From: Gonapodya sp. JEL0774 | Taxonomy: Eukaryota > Monoblepharomycota > Monoblepharidomycetes > Monoblepharidales > Gonapodyaceae | NCBI GenBank assembly: GCA_027604505.1 | Contig: JADIIX010000198.1 | Coordinates: 1 to 31,788 of the forward strand | DNA: 31,788 bases | Direction of reading: 5' to 3' | Shown: positions 10,720-24,700 of the stretch, piece by piece | Numbering within the stretch: position 1 is the first letter of the stretch | Layout of the letters: each line of letters opens with the position of its first letter | Notes under the pieces: model-generated | What the model was told of the DNA's origin: nothing | Databases searched by the model: none | What the model saw: the letters and a program-made list of their open reading frames with translations, nothing else | Translations under genes and position numbers: made by a program

Positions 10720-13700
10720 TTACGGTTGCTGCAACGTATCCCATGCAATAGGCACTTCTCCATCATTGTCATGATGCAGTTGTCTACGAGATGCTTTAAT
10801 GCGTCCTCGTGGTCTCGGAGAATAGTCGTGTGAATGGACCTTCAGCTCGGAGCGCCTTCTTTGACTGTTCTCACCCAAGTCTTCCATCTTCAGGGGAGAG
10901 CGACGAGGTGACTGGGAAAAGGAAACGCTTGACTTTCCTGGACTGTTCTCGCGTGAGTATCTAAAGGACCGAGATATCTCTTCAGAGTCGGCGTCCCCCG
11001 AACTGTCATGCTCGCCGTGACGGGCATGTCCAAAATTGGGTCCTCTAGGGCTCCTGCGACGAATGTGAAATCCCTCTCGATCATGTGACCGTGAGCGACG
11101 CCGGGGATCGGAACGAAGGGTGGATGCTATCACCCGTCGCACAAGCTGCTCAATATCTCTATCAACATGCGCATTACTATCACCAGGTAGGTCAAGCGAA
11201 TCAGACAGCTGAATACATTTGTGCTGTTGCGCAGCCGGGACTCCGCTGGAAAGTGCTATTCCATCGACAATCGGATTTCTAGACTCATACTTGCTTTCCA
11301 ACAAAAGTCGACGTCGCTCCAGATCCTTTTCGGAGGCTTCCACTATAGACCTTTCTTTTTCGAGAGCTTCTTTGCGTTTGCGGAGACTGTCCGCGAGGAC
11401 TTCCACCTCCGCGCGAATTTTATCTAGTTCCACCCTCACCAAATTGCTTTGAGCCGCTATTTTATTCTGACTCTCTTGAACTCGAAGTTTCAATGTTTCC
11501 TCCGCGAGTTGATTTTCACGTCGAAGAGATGCAACTTCTGCATCAAATCGGACTCGTTCTGATCGTAGGTCATCGTCTCGAGACTTTTTCGCTCTCTTCA
11601 GATCCTCCTCAAATGCATCCTCCATTTTCTGAAGCTCCTTCTTGTTTCGTTCTGTCATTTCCCGCTTCGTTAGTTCATGCTCTTGTTCTCGATGCACCCG
11701 TTCTCTTTTGCACCTCTCTTCGAGTTCCTGTTTGCGAACACTCAATTGTTCTCGGATCTGTTCTAAGCACGTGCTGTGTTCCTTTTCAGTCTCAGAGATT
11801 CTTTTGCGAGAGATTTGCTGCAGTTCTTGAGATTTTCGCTCTAACTCTGATTCGTATTTGCGCTGAACGTCTGTCAGTTCTTCTTCAAATTTTCGTTTCA
11901 GCTCCGATTGTCTTCGCTCCATCTCTACATTGCATTGATTCTCGGCCTCTCGGAGCCGTAGTTCCGCCAAGGATTTCAGTTCAAAGACTTTTTTTTCTGC
12001 CTCCAATGTGTGCAACTTTTCAGCAGCAGCTATTCTCGCATCCGACATTTTCCTGAAAGCAATTTCTGACGCAGCCACTCGTTTTTCTGTTTCTTGTTCA
12101 AAATCCGTTATGTTCTGATCGTATGTACGCGGAGTATTAGTTGCACCCGGCATTAAGTGCGAGACTTGTGAGGCATCATGAGGTCCGGGATGATCGTCAG
12201 TTTCAGGAAACTTCGATATCGAGGTGGAAGAGAGCACTGTGTCTGCTTGAATAGGCAGCTGATGGAGTGGTTGACTTTTTTTGGAGAGTTGACCTGACTG
12301 TGCCCCGTTACCACGGACGTATTCCGAGAAAATAGTAATCACATCATCGGGGGCCAACGGCTTCGAAGAATTGCCCAGTTCTCGATGATTGTTCACGTAC
12401 TCCATGCAAAGGAGAATAACTTCTTGGAGTTGTGGTTCCGTAAGAGGGGCCTTTTGAGACGGACAAGAGCGAGGAACCGACAATAGCCCGGAACGACCTG
12501 CCTCCACCTGGTCTCAATCGAATTATTGCTACTCGTCATTTGACACGGAATGGCGAGTAGAACTTACAGAGTGTTCGTTTGATGTGACCACGACTTTGAC
12601 GGTGTCGTGCTGCACTTCAGCATGCTCGCATGTAACCTTTGCTGGCTAGCGACAAATGCTGATAAAGAACGCGAGCTGGACAGGGTAAAAAGCTGGCTAA
12701 CATCTCACCTCGTCAATTCCTTTGCTGCGTAATTCCGATTTCACTGCCGTTTCCTTGTGCCGGGACTGGTACTCACGATAGAGAGACACCCGCTCACTGG
12801 AAAGGACTCCACCGTCTACTGTTGTAGTGTCTTTGCCTGCTGGATCGCAATGGGGTATCATGTTGTCTACTGGTGTCACACCCGTGGTTGTGCTACCTCT
12901 CTCGTCCGAAGAGTACCTCTCCATATAAGTTGCAAAAAGATTCTCGCGCTCTCCTGTAACATTAAGAAGATTGTCGGCTGCAGCAACACTCGAATTCATG
13001 GGGGATTTCCCAGGTTCGCCGGAGAAGTTCAGTGAAGTGACAGCATTTGTCTGCTTGCCGAGGTACTCTGAATAGATAGCTTCCCTCTCGTTCACATCAA
13101 CGTTTGGAGCTCGGGTAATTTCTTCTCTTGGAAACACTTCGGAGGTACTTGACGCGTCAGGATGTCGATCCTGGCGTTGAGTGAGATCAACAGAGGCCTT
13201 CTCGCTATTCAAACTGATCACTGGGGTTTGGGGCTTTCCTCCCTGCTTTCCGTTGACTCCGCCGTTCCTGGCGGCAGTAAGACTGGCAGGCACAGAATCG
13301 GAGACATCATGATCTGCAAGATTGTTTGCAGTGTTCTCACCAGGGCTATGTGCATGGAGAACTTCCTTATCTTGCACCACTTGAACTTGCAATCCATGAT
13401 TATTGATGTTATAAATGTCTCCACCGGCACCACGACCGTCTGGGTGTCCACCTCGACCAGATGAATGGGTGATTCCATTGGATGGCTTGCCCGTTGCTAA
13501 TCCGTATGTCGAGAATACTTGCAATCTCTCACTCTCGTCAAGTGGGCTTTGAGGATTTGTACGACTGTCCGAAGAATTAGATGCAATTTGGTGATTACTG
13601 CGGTAATCTGGAGACTCCACTGAGGTTTTAACAGGCGAAACAAATGGTGATGTCTGAAAATTAGGGAGACCTGCTCTATTTGTGGTACCTTTAACTTGTT

Positions 13701-15610
13701 CGGAATCTTCCCGTTCAATTTCAACATTCTGTGTTGGTCCCTCTCTCGACACGGCGGCATCAGTATTGTGCCTTTGACTGTTGCTCAGAGAAATGTTTGC
13801 ATCCGAAATGGTTCCATCTAAATCCCAATCGGATTGATTGAGGTTAGAATGTTCGCTACTGGATGATTTAGCCGGTGGAGAGTTCACTGGACTGTCAACG
13901 CGATCGGTAGACGAGAGAAATTTCACGTCCTTCGAGCTTATGTGGGAATGCGCACTGGACGCTACTCCGCCAATGAGGTGACTCTGGTGGCTTAAAGATG
14001 TCGACAGCGGGGCTGACCGCATCACCACAATCGCATCTGCTGATGATTGGCCATCAGCAACGAGTGATGGAGAGTCAGGAGCAAATTTGTTCACAGGAAG
14101 CATTGTGGACGACACTGCCTGTCCCACCGCATAATCCTGAGCTGGTTTGTCGTCAATCACTTTTCCACTCTCGGTTACAGAGGACACAACATCATCTGGG
14201 CCGCGTGGCTTCTCCGACGCAAAAGCTGATCTCAAAGGCTGAGTACGGTTTGCAAACTGAGAATCAAGTCTTTGAACATTCGAGTCTAACTTCAGAGAGC
14301 GATCGACTAAAGAACTTGTCGGTGGAGGCAAAGCAGAAGATTCCAAACTTTGCACCAGCTGGAACTTCGTGTTCAAAATGGTACCCAACGTATTCACGGG
14401 CGAAGAATTATTGCTGGACTTTCTGCTGCTTGAACTCGAGAGAGATGATAGACTGAGCAGTTCCGACAAGCTGTCCTGGTTCAAAGTTCCAGATTTGACG
14501 CCGGCAGACTTCGGCATCTGCTCGTCTGGTTTGGACTGCAAGAGGCGTTCGGGTTGGCTCGGGAGTGTTTTTTCCCTGCGCAGTAAGTTTAGGGGCGTCA
14601 ACTGCCCTCTGCCAGAGGACCGAGATGAGGGTCCAGAACTTCCGTCCTGGTTCTCAATTCCCCGCGAAGTGGACGAAGCGACCTCGGATGCATCAGGGTT
14701 TGTTGTGGTGGTGGTGGGAGCAAACACAGAGGGCAAACCACTATTGGTTGTCTTCCCTGGAGTTGGCAAAGACAAGGCTATCAAACTTGGGTTTCCTGCG
14801 GTGACCACTGGAAGGGACGACTGCTCCATAAGGCAAGCAAAAAAAATTTTGCATCACGTAATGAACAATACCACAGCACCCTACACACCTCTGTTCGATC
14901 CTCCTTGGTGCCGAGAGCGGGAGATCCTTCATTATGTTTGGCGACCTTGATTTTCTCATTCTCGTACAGCTTTTTGTAATATTCGTCACAAGGGTGGTCC
15001 CAAATCGATTCCCCAGTCACAAAATTGAAATAGTCTACGGATGAAAGGTTGAAATTACGGTTGTAGATAATGGTCATATCGCAATACACCCAAATCCCAA
15101 CACATAAGCGACATTCTCCCGTTTACAAGACGCAAGATGCGGTCTGGTGTTCATATGGTTGTCCCAGGTGTACCGAGCTTGGTGAAGGTCTTTTGCCGAA
15201 CGCACTCACATATATTTCCATCATCCGTTTGACAGGGCTTCCAGTTTGGCGGCAGCGGTGCCTTCAAAGATTCTCTTGCAATCCAGAGAAGGCTGGAGTC
15301 TTTTTCGGGGTCCATTCCGAGAAAAGCGGCATACTCAACTATTTCTGTGGACAGAAACCGTACACGAGACCCAACGCAGAGTCGGCAGAGAATTGATTCC
15401 GCATTCAAAGGTACCATATTCGTGGAGGAGCAGGCATGCAGGGGCAGACGTTCGGCCAGGGGAAGGACAGTAGAGTGAGCGACCGAGAATAAATGTGAAG
15501 TGGGCGAGCAACGAACCTTCTGATGTAGGCTCGTAGTTTGCGTCAAACTCCTCTTCCAAGACAGCAGTACGCGCGGCATCGCCATCTCCGGTCCGGTCAC
15601 CACTTGACAT
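10720..15610 (-). CDS. CEP164: CEP164-like centriolar distal appendage protein, six exons
   Basis: CEP164 localises to distal appendages of the mother centriole and is needed for membrane docking and cilium initiation. My model gives about 1,448 aa (human about 1,460). Exons in coding order: 15610-15517, 15344-15210, 15034-14889, 14823-12709, 12636-12568, 12507-10720; all phases agree. The N-terminus is diagnostic: VLEEEFDANYEP, then EIVEYAAFLGMDPEKDSSLL, LLWIARESLKAPLPPNWKPC, and a WW domain (~60-93) with Trp66, Trp88, YYFNF and the family signature WDHPCDEYY. Exon 4 (residues ~126-830) is Ser/Thr/Asn-rich and probably disordered, with a repeated ER-x-x-hydrophobic-F/Y-x-x-Y motif near its end. 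Residues ~980-1270 form a long Glu/Lys/Arg/Gln coiled coil. The tail is Arg/Ser-rich. The 69-nt exon (12568-12636) is inferred from splice signals and matching phase only. The gene shares a 103-bp divergent promoter with DYNC2H1. Confidence 0.88.
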
Positions 15611-15713
15611 TTTGACGTCAGTTCGTGGGTTGTTCTGATGATGGATAATATCCGACCACAGTCACGGTCCACCTGTGGTGTCATATGTACATGCTCACGA
15701 CGCTCAGAACACA
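15611..15713. promoter_or_regulatory. Bidirectional promoter of CEP164 and DYNC2H1
   Basis: Only 103 bp separate the two opposed ATGs (15610 minus, 15714 plus), so both 5' UTRs and core promoters must overlap or lie here. It contains a perfect CRE palindrome (15613-15620) and an E-box-like CCACCTGTGG (about 15669-15678). I searched by eye for an RFX X-box, the usual ciliary promoter element of animals, and found none. CpG content is still ordinary here, unlike the dynein gene body. Confidence 0.75.
15613..15620. promoter_or_regulatory. Palindromic CRE-type bZIP site TGACGTCA
   Basis: A perfect 8-bp palindrome lies 3 bp outside the CEP164 ATG and about 94 bp upstream of the DYNC2H1 ATG. ATF/CREB-family bZIP proteins bind this sequence. 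Because it is symmetric it could act in both directions. It could also lie in the CEP164 5' UTR, so function is inferred from position and sequence only. Confidence 0.5.
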
Positions 15714-18700
15714 ATGAAGAGCGCGGCCGCACAGGGGAAAATTCATGTTCTCGTTGCGAATTATTTGAGCGCATTGCGTTCAGGAGTAACGAATGAGACA
15801 GAATCACTGGACCCAGCCCTGCTCTCGTTTTTGCGTGGAGATTATGGGTCACCGGATCTTATAGCTCTAATCTGGAACACAGCTGTGAGCTTCCATGATC
15901 AATTTTATTGGACGCACGGATGACTGTTCTTACTTCGTGCAATGAAGACCACCTCCATAGAAGTTCGGACAACAATCCCGAAACACTCTGAGCATAGCCT
16001 CACCTCGTCGTTGGAAGAGGTCTTCGCAATCGGAAAGCTTTCCGCGGGAGGTGTTCAATCAGTCGGGGATGTTTTCATTCTCCCTGTCACGGACGAAGAG
16101 GAGTTGGTGCTCAGGTTAAAGAAATTGCTCCACATCAGTCGACTGGCTTTGGAGTGAGAGGACATATTTTCTATCAAGTCGACTGCGCACATCGAAATGA
16201 AAAAATTGAATTCTCGCTTAGAACGAAAGATCTCCATCCGTCATTGCAGAAAGCCCTGGAGGTCGTGAGTCTCACCCTCAGCGATGAACGAGTAAACCAT
16301 ACAGAGGGTAGGTCCTTTCTTGCTTCATGGAGTCACAAAAAGATTGTACAAACCAAAATTTAGGGTATCGAGAAGTTTGTGTTGATAGGGCCAGGAACAA
16401 CAACACTGTTGATCCAGGTTCAGACATTGAAGATGCTATATATGCGCAGAATGCAAAAATAATGTGAGAGTAAACCAATTTGTGAAATTCTTTGTTTTAA
16501 AATATTCAAGAAACCCATAGGAACTTGGAGGAACTACATGACTTTGAAGATGTCTTGGATGAACTTCAGGATCTTCTTGACAAACTTTGGTATGTCCAAA
16601 ATGAATACAATCTCCAAACTTCATTGCCATGATGCATTTTGGGCAGGAACACCACATATCCTCAGTGGAAAATGGAGCTCATCTTCAGCAATATCTCTGA
16701 CTCCCTTGGGACCACACTAAAACTTCATCTCAAAGACGTCGACCTCTTGGAGGATCCAAATGCCTTGGTATGTCCCTGTTTTGATTGTCACCTGAACAAT
16801 TCCACTTGTTGAGCTCTTTGACATTTCTTAGATTGTATTAGAAGTACTGTGCAAAGTTATCTCCAGGTGGCACTGTATATTAAATGACTTGACCACAAAA
16901 TTCTGGCAAAACTCTTGGAAATCGTCAGACAAACCTCTTCGAGGAATCAAACATGTCAGCATTCTTGAAGAGAGGATTCAAACAGTGTGTGGGGTATTTT
17001 ATAGATTGCTGTGGTGCATAATGAATTCTCACTGGTGGTTCAACACAGGTTGTCAGTTTGGTGGCTCTGCACCTCAGCTTCACTCACACTTTAGACAGGT
17101 TTGAGTTAAAGGAGCTTGGACTGAAAGACGTTTTTCAGGCATTACTCAAATGCTCCTGGTATGATGTCAAATGTGTTAGCAGTGTGCAGTGGGAAGTGAG
17201 TACCCAAGTTGTCCATCAACCCTTCTCTCTGACAACTTCAGCTACTATCTTTCAGGCATCTATTGCTAATTTTACTGGCAAAATTAGTGATGCAGAGGCT
17301 GCTGCAGCTGTTAAACTGAAATCCACCCTTGCACAACTGAACAGAGTAAACTATGTTGAAATGTCTCAAAATCTTTTACAATATCTTCCTTTGCTGCACA
17401 GAGATCAGATTGCAGAATTATTATGTGAGTATTACTCAAGTTTGCTGTATTGTAAATTTGAAATATGACATGGACACCAACCCAAAGTTGAGGAACGATC
17501 ACATTCCCTCAAGATACTAAAAGCAGAAGTAAACAACTTATTGACTCAATGCAGGCAGTTGGACATGGATGCAAAGCTCACTGGGCAGGGAGCTGTTGAT
17601 CAAATTCTTTGCATAAGACAATCCATTCTAAAGGTAAGAAGTGGAAGTCCTTTTGTTGTTCTTGCTTAATTTTCACATCTGTCACATTGTAGGTCCAAGA
17701 GATACAACTGACAGCACAAGCAGTTGTCGGACAGATTACTGGATTTGCTGACCTGGACCTAATGATTGGTGCAACACTAGAAGAATTGAGCAGCCTTGAA
17801 CAGGTGTTCTATTGTCAATGGCTGGAAGCAACCCAGATGTTGAGCAGAGCCTGGTTTGGTCAAGGGGCTAAACCTACCCCGTTTATTGTCCTGGATGCAG
17901 ACACAGGACAGATATCAATTCCAATGAACCCTCAAATGGCATGCTTTGGAAAAGAGTGCCAACAAATGTGTGCACTTGGTTTTGTTATTCCAGATAACCT
18001 AAATAACATGCACCTTGATGTGGAGAGGTTACTCCCTTTCTTTGGTGTTTTGCAAAAAGTTGCAAGCTTTTACAATGGCCTTTCAGCAAAAGTTCCCAGT
18101 TTCCAGATGCCATTACTCCTTAATTCTACAATCCAATTTGAAAAGCTTGTGATTTCAAGTATTACTAACATTTCCACTAACAGTAAGCAAGGGGAAATAC
18201 AGGCAACAGTAATAGACCTTCAATCAGCTGCAACTATTTTGAGTGAAACCATCCACATCCTGTCCCAAGCACATACTCATATTACAGACCATTTCATAAT
18301 TCCACTACTGCAGGTAAATCTGATCTCAAGTGTAAACTTGTGGAATGATCAGGTTGCTGCAATGCAAATTTTCCTTCAAGACTCAATAACACAATTGAAG
18401 TCCAGTAGTGCTATCCAAAACACCAGCTTGTGGGAGCAGCATATCAATCATCAACTCTTGAAAGCTGCTGAATACTCGGTGAAAAAAGTATTCTTGTTAG
18501 AAGGCAATATTATTAAAACTCAGCCAGTTGAGTTTTCCATTATATGTGGTTTCCCAGGGCTTAGCTTTGGGACTGAAGAAGCCAAAGGAAAGCACTTTCG
18601 AATTCTTAAGAGTTCTTTGTGTTGTTTGAGAGGACTTCATCCTGTTGGAGGTGGTTTGGAGTTTGATGAGCTTTATGAGATCATTGAAGAACTCCTCTTT

Positions 18701-21700
18701 GATCAGGCTGCTTGGAGTGAACTTGTTTTTGAAACACTTGATCTTGTGAGATCAATGGTTTCTGATTGGGAGATGTGGGAACATGGTCAGAGTTTTGCAC
18801 TTTCCATGAAGAGGTTGTTGCAGAGCCCTGATGATTGGCAAGATGTCTTCAAGTTTCTCAAGGTTTGTACAGCAAGGCTGTCACCTAATCCTTTCTGAGT
18901 CAACACTTTCTCTTTCCAGGAAAAGGGACAAGAACTTGCAACACTACCACAAGATCTTAGGATTCCTGGAGCAATCATTCATATTGGCTCATTTAAAAAC
19001 TCTATTGAGGAGGAGATACAATGTGCTTTTGATATGGTGGGTAGAGTAATGAGAAACAAAGAGTCACTCTCTAAATATCCTTCCAGACTGTTCATGCACT
19101 GAAGCTCAATATTGAATGTCGCAATCAAGCTGTCATAGATTTTTCAGACTCTGGTGAGTGAGTCAGGTTTCACTGATGGGGGAAAGTGAGAACAGACACA
19201 GATATGGTACTTGATTTGTAGTGTGTCAAATGGTATCAAGTAGTGTGTTTACACAATCAGCAAAATGCTATGCTAGAGCCAGCAGTGTTTGGCAGCTACT
19301 TGTTGTTGAAAAGTCCAAAGCAGCTACTCAGATTGCCCTTGCCCAAGAGGAAAATGCAATTCTCAAGAGAGTCACAGGTACTGATATGAATCAAGCAAAT
19401 ATGTTGCAGAAATGGGACAACTTGCAGTTCCATCTGAGCTCATACAATCAGAAGGTGAAGGACCTGGAACTAGCTTTACAAAACAGCTATAAAGACAGGA
19501 AGCAATCACTTGCATCAAGACGTGCTCAGTTGAAATTGACACTGCATGATATGTTGGCCAAGCTACCAGCTGTTCAAGTTTTTGAAGATGCACTTGATTT
19601 GGAGGATTGCCTACACACCATCAAAGATGACCTAAACCATCTCTGCACTAACACTACTGAGCTCCTACTCACACTGCAGATAACCAATATCTCTGACAAT
19701 CTTGACTTGGAGAGGAGAGAATTAAGTGAAATATGTGAACTAGTGACTAATGAGATGCAAGACTTGAATTTGATCTTGGATTTCAATGGAACACTCAAGA
19801 AACTCTGTGAAGAGGAACAATCACAAGAGAAGCTCTCCCAGTGGCTTGATGAAAGTCTTGTCAGGCCCTGGACAGCCAAACTTGATTTGGCACAACCAAG
19901 TTTTCTTGTTTCCCTAGTCAGGAAAAAGGTCAACTGTTTCAAAGCTTTAAGCTCCTTGCTACAAATTATTGGAGGGGAAGCATGGCTGGATGAGCATTGG
20001 CAAGCTCTCTTTCAAAGCTTGGGTGTGGATTCACAAGTTAGAAGACAGAATAGTGGTCTTTCAAAGGGCTATGTCATCCAATATGCTGAAGAGATGATGA
20101 AGCATGAAATGGAAATAAGAGACATCAGTGCACAGGTGGCAAAGGAAGCACCAGTCCGTAAGGCGCTGGCAGAGGTTGAACTCTGGGCAGCAACTGCAGT
20201 ATTCTGCTTTGATGAAAAGTTGTCATCAAGCAAGATAAATGTTTCTCTTGTTAAAGACTGGGCTGATCTTCTTGCATCAGTTTCAGACAATGTAACACTT
20301 GCCCAGTTGATAAAAGATGCAAAATCTCCCAAGTATTCCCAGCAGGGAGTAATGTGGGAACTTCAACTGGTTGAACTGATCAGTAGCATGAATAAGCTCA
20401 ACTGGATACAGCGAAAGTGGATCTATTTGGAGCCACTTTTCACAAATACCATGTTCAGTACTGAGCATACAAGATTTATTCAAATTGACACAAAATTCAA
20501 GTCACTTATGAGACAGATACATGAAAACAAGAAAATTGTGGCTCTTACATCAATTACAGACATTGAGCACACACTATCATTTTTGTGTGATCAACTGGAT
20601 TGTTGTCAAAAGTCACTCTCAGACTTCCTTGAATCTAAAAGATCAATCTTCCCCAGATTTTATTTCATTGGTGTGAGTAATTGCATCATGCTTCAATATT
20701 AATGCTGTGCTGACCAGAATCCAGGATGATGATTTGCTTCAAATTATAGGCCAGGGAAGCAATGTTTTGGCCATCCAATCTCAAATCAAGAAAATTTTCA
20801 AAGCTGTTGATTCCATTCTTCTCTCTGCAAAAGGTAACATAGTTGCAGTAAAAAGCACTGAGGGTGAAGTTGTGCAACTTGACAAAGAAGTTCCTGTGAC
20901 AAGTGAAGTGCAGACTTGGCTTGAATTTCTGGTAGCAGAAATACAGTGCACCTTGCTCTCAAAATTATTGACGTGTTTGGAAGAAGAATATTTGATACAC
21001 CCTCAACAAGTCTTAGATCTTGCTGGAAATATTCAGTTTACCAGAATATGTGAGACGCATTTAACCAACAAGCAACCACTCTCACAAGTTTTGAAGAAAC
21101 TTGCATGTGAACAAAAAACATATCTCTCAGTCATAAAAGGGTCAATGTTATCTCTCCAGAGTGGAAGCTGCCAGCTACTCAAGGCCAAAGCACTTCTTCT
21201 TGCAAACATCCACCACAGCAATGTAGTGAAACAAATGATGCTGTCAGAGGCAATCACCACAGATGATTGGATCTGGCAGAAGCAGTTAAGATTTTATCTC
21301 AGAGGTGATGATGTGTCAGTGTGCATGAGCCATGCTGATATGACATATTCCTGGGAATACCAGGGAAATAGCCCAAAGCTTGTTCATACAGAACTCACAG
21401 ATAAATGCTTTTTAACTATAATGCAAGCTTTAACTGACGGTTTTGGAGGTAATCTTTTTGGTCCGGCAGGAACTGGGAAAACAGAGTCTGTCAAAGCATT
21501 GGGAGCACTTCTTGGCCGCCAAGTATTTGTTTTTAACTGTGATGAGGGCCTGGATTACCAGGCCATAAGTCGAAGCTTTGTAGGACTCTGTAGAATAGGG
21601 GCTTGGGGCTGTTTTGATGAGTTCAATCGTCTTGAGGAGGTTGTCCTCAGCACTGTGTCACTACAGATTCAAACCATTCAGGCTGCCTTAAAAGCTGGAA

Positions 21701-24700
21701 GTGATAGGATCACAATACTTGGCTCTGTTGCTAAACTGAACAGTAATACAGCAATCTTTGTGACATTGAACCCTGCAAGTAAAGAGTATGGTGGCCGCCA
21801 GCAACTTCCTAACAACCTGAAACAATTGTTTCGATCCGTTGCAATGACATTTCCTGACAAATTTAGCATTTGTCAAATAATTCTTACAAGTGAAGGCTTC
21901 CAGACTGGGCAATCCCTCTCAGAAAAGATTATCACAACACTGACATTTTGCAAAGAAACTCTCTCTGTCCAGAAGCACCATGATTGGGGTCTCCGAACAA
22001 TAAAATCAGTTTTACTTATTGCAGGAACAGCACTTCAAGAGCTGGGAGGTGTGCTGACTTCTTTTGAAGTTGAAGAGGAAATTGTCATTAAGGCTCTGTG
22101 GACTACTGTGTTTCCCAGGCTCAACTTTGGGGATGGTAATGCATTTCTCAGGATTCTTGCAGATGTCTTTCCACAAAGTGATACTGAAGGTCTGCTGGTG
22201 AAGATTGGCACAGATGATTTTCTGTACAAAGCTTTCCAAAACCTCAGCCTTACCCCAAACAATTTTCAAATACAAAAGTGTAAAAACCTTCTGGATTGTC
22301 TTCAAACAAGAATTGGCATTGCTTTAGTTGGTGAACATAGCACTGGAAAGAGTACCATCTGGAAAGTAGCTTTAAAGTACAAAGAACATTGCTCAAATGT
22401 GAAGGTGCATCATTTGAATCCCAAAGCCACACCAAGAGAGCAACTTCTTGGTCATATCAACCCTGATACCAGAGAATGGTGTGTAATTGCATATCCTGTG
22501 TATTCAAATCCTTGAATATTTGGTTCTGCTTGCAGGGTGGATGGAATTCTTACTAAAATCTCAAGAAGTATCATAGAAGATCCATCATTAACACATTGGG
22601 TAGTATGTGATGGAGGTATTGATCCTGAGGTGAGATATATTCTTTTGAGGGCACAAGCCTTATGTTCAACAGCAAGTTTGTCACAAATTAGTGGATTGAG
22701 GCTTTAAACTCAGTCTTAGATGACAATCACCTGCTTACAATTCCAAGTGGGGAAAGGTTCACATTTGGTAGCAATGTGAACTTCATTTTTGAGACAGTGG
22801 ATTTTCAGTATGCATCGCCAGCTACTGTCAGCAGACTTGGAGTGATCCACCTCTCTCAGGAGAGTCTTCCATTTTCTCTCATACTTGATGCATGGGTATC
22901 AAAGCTGCCAGAGAACATCCAAGAACAAAGAAAAATGCAAATGAATGAGGTTGGTAAAAGATTGCAGTTGCTTGGATTTCACATCTGATTGTTCCACCAG
23001 ATTCTGAAACCAGCCATAGACAAGGTTGCTAATCTAAAAGCACAGACATGGGCTAACCTTAATCTTAACTCATTTGCACAATCATGTTTGTCCATGTTTT
23101 CAAAAGTTGATGATCTTCCAAACAAGGAAGTGCATTGTATCATAAAGAGAGCTATTCAAACCTGCCTTCCTCCAACCCTAAAAACTTTAACACTGCAGAA
23201 CCTGTCAGTACAAAATCCAAGTGAAGATTCCTACAATAGTCATTTTGATGAGGAATTGGTCCCAGTCCCCTTCCACTACAGAGGTAAGTGGGAGACTTGG
23301 TCTTTTGGAGGATTTATAATCAAGCCTATATTTCCAAGATGCTGTGCATGTTACATCTCAGTGGATATTCCAGAATTACCCCATTGTTGTAGTTGGGCCC
23401 CAGGGGAGTGGGAAGACAACACTGCTTGAAAGCATCCTTGGAACACAACTATCACCAGGAAACATTGTCTATTGCAGTTCTGTTACGTGTGGGGGTGATC
23501 TTTTAGACAAGATACTGGAGATGGCAGTGGTTCATGCAAATGCAGGAGGAAAAGTCCTGAAACCTAAAACCAAGAAGAAAGTCATTATTGCAGTACAAAA
23601 TCTGCATACCCCTGCAGCTGACAAATTTGGATCTGTTGAACTGAGTGCATTGATCCAACAGCTACTGTGTTATCAAGGCTTCTATGACAGTAAAACAGGG
23701 GATTGGCTGCAGCTGGAGGGGTTCCAAATTATTGTGACAGTCAACTCAGATCACATCAATTCACCATCCATTCAGTGCCTGCTCTCCTTAATGAGAGCGA
23801 TGTATCTTGATAGTCCAACTGAAAATGATCTCATTACAATTTGTACTTACAAATTGAAGAAAATTGTGGATCTTTGTGGCTTTGATGGAACTGATGCTCT
23901 CTCTGCTAAATTGTCCAAAGCAATGATAACTGTCATATTGTCCATACAGAAGCAGATTCCCTCCACCAATGTTACTGCAAAAGACCTCATCATTTGGATT
24001 GAGTCGCTTAAACATATCAACAAGCATGTGCCGTCTTCAAGCACACTGGACAACCTGTTAAGGGAAGTTCAACTCAAAGGAAAACATCTATTGATTGATG
24101 GCTTGTCCCAGGATAACAAAGTGATAGCTGGTTCTATCATGCAGAAAGCATTCTCAGAGCACTGGAAAGACATAAATACTGGCTTCTCCCTTGAGGGCGA
24201 CAATCCACACAAATGTCTTGTTGAATCGTACCAGTTTAGCACAAGTCATCCATTCCATAATCACCCAGCTGTTCTATCCCTTACAAAGACTAAAATGTGG
24301 CTCTGCCAAAGTCTTGAGTATGCACTTGCAACCAATCATGGCCGGATAGGGGGATCGGCAATACTTTGGGGCCACCCTGGTATGGGTCGACAAGATTGTG
24401 TCAATCTGGTAGCAAACAAGCTTGGCATGGATATTTTGCATATTGCTGATAAAGCTAATGTGAATGCAAAATCTCTTCAGAATGAGCTAAAAAGTTTACT
24501 GGAGAACACTGCAATGGAAAGAAGGCCAAAGATACTTATTGTAGAGGTGCAACATGTTGCTGCTTGTCCCAAACTGCTAGGATTTATCAACAGCATATTA
24601 GGTACAGGTCAAGTCAGTGGGCTTTACACAACAGATGATCTTCTTGCAGTGTCACAGAGCCTCTCTGAGTTCTGCTTACAAGATTCTTATGATGGTCCTC

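Noticed and set aside
11493-12056. 187-codon plus-strand open frame
   Set aside because: Antisense shadow of the CEP164 coiled-coil exon; Glu/Lys/Arg codons give open antisense frames.
15611-15713. RFX X-box in the ciliary promoter
   Set aside because: No pair of GTNRCC and RGYAAC half-sites found on either strand.
10101-16400. Assembly chimera between a GC-rich and an AT-rich genome
   Set aside because: The compositional step lies inside the intact, in-phase dynein gene rather than at a gene boundary, and VWA8 shows a gradual shift.
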